Source of the DNA: Bedellia somnulentella
Lineage: Eukaryota; Arthropoda; Insecta; Lepidoptera; Bedelliidae
Assembly (NCBI GenBank): GCA_963576735.1
Contig: OY755171.1
Location: forward strand, 2,356,001-2,420,000
Length of the DNA: 64,000 nt
Direction: 5' to 3'
Shown here: in pieces, positions 63,301 to 64,000 of the stretch
Numbering within the stretch: position 1 is the first letter of the stretch
Layout: every line of letters begins with the position of its first letter
Program-made: the position numbers and the translations under genes
Notes under the pieces: generated by a model
The model's input: the letters and a program-made list of their open reading frames with translations, nothing else
Databases searched by the model: none
What the model was told of the DNA's origin: nothing

Positions 63301-64000
63301 GTTGATTTGCTTGTACTAGATTTTTTGATTTATCTAAGGAAGTACTAATCAGTTTAATTTAAAAATTATTGATTTATGAGGAATACTTCAGAAGCTATAT
63401 TATATGTAATCACTGTTAAACCAATGAGAGGAAAATCTTATTATATTTTATGGAAAAAAATTTGTTAGTTTCACTTGTCGTTAGTAATTAAGTCTACGCA
63501 TTTTAAGTTGCGATTTCTTTATATAAACATAAACGATGTTTAATACTTACACCAAATTTACACTATGAGGCATTGTTATGTTAGTCAATTACGACTAAAT
63601 AAAATGCCGTAATTTACAGTCAGAAGTCCAAAGTAAGAAGGATGAAAGCTGCAATGATTTATGATGTAGAGGAAACGTAGAACTAATGGAAATCGATAAG
63701 TTGAAATTGTAAGTTAGTTGAAAACTTAAGCCAATAGGTTTTATAAAAAAACAAAAACAAAAGCTTCAAATTAAAAACTAAACAGAAAAATTAAATATTA
63801 TTATTTTTTATTTAAAAAAGAACCGCCTTCAAAAATCCAACTGAAAAGTATAAAATAATTTTTATTTATTTTATTATGTACAACTCTATTCAACTTCTTC
63901 TTTTTGAAGTCGGTGCCAAACCAATTTTCATGACAAAGAAGAACGAATATTAGTGGCCCGCCCAAGTTGAGTGAGTTCTCCACCCTATCAGCGTATGTCA
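63301..64000. other. Unassigned stretch to window end
   Basis: No supported feature. Confidence 0.4.

Noticed and set aside
1..64000. CRISPR array, prophage or bacterial operon signals
   Set aside because: No regularly spaced short repeats with unique spacers, no dense ORFs and no Shine-Dalgarno-preceded genes; the many repeats are dispersed eukaryotic transposable elements.

Overview
The window is AT-rich, repeat-saturated arthropod DNA, almost certainly from a moth or butterfly. The evidence for Lepidoptera is two Helitron-type elements with Lep1-like ends (5'-TC..., 3'-CTAG, inserted A/T), several tRNA-derived SINE families, a 1.3 kb mariner, and one host gene with small introns. There are no bacterial-type genes, CRISPR arrays or operons. 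Family letters (A, C, D, E, F, G, H, M) are my own labels.

Layout. Positions 1-39,700 hold no host coding exon I can defend. They are a mosaic of family A (about 250 bp SINE-like unit with a (TATG)n tail; some 35 copies or fragments in at least three subfamilies), family C (about 375 bp tRNA-derived SINE with a (TTATG)n-like tail), family D (a tRNA-like cassette inside a longer retroposed unit), family F (3' ends of a LINE whose last codons form part of the 3' tail), MITEs (E, G, H, M), an intact mariner (19,668-20,958), an RTE-like LINE 3' end (13,138-13,910), a truncated OTU-domain ORF (31,422-31,808) and a 696-bp element with 190-bp inverted repeats (31,814-32,509). At 39,891-40,962 lies the 5' end of a real plus-strand host gene, interrupted by a 200-N assembly gap. 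It looks like eye-specific diacylglycerol kinase (rdgA-like). The rest (40,963-64,000) is probably its long intron, filled with more of the same repeats, an LTR element with PBS, PPT and 5-bp duplications but no gag/pol (55,707-58,232), and a Helitron (49,050-50,533).

How the parts relate. Nested insertions with 10-15 bp target-site duplications can be read directly for A, C and D, so all three move by target-primed reverse transcription. LINE F and SINEs A and C share a roughly 40-nt 3'-terminal module (a short C-rich/G-rich stem-loop, then GSCGTGA, then a TATG-type tail). This suggests that F-type reverse transcriptase mobilises both SINEs.

Most unusual is family D. Each unit contains a tRNA-like gene with A box, B box and its own T5 terminator, yet the retroposed unit extends well beyond that terminator on both sides. 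One insertion is a head-to-tail trimer inside a single 14-bp target duplication. Three insertions carry an inverted piece, consistent with twin priming. This is the best candidate here for something undescribed.
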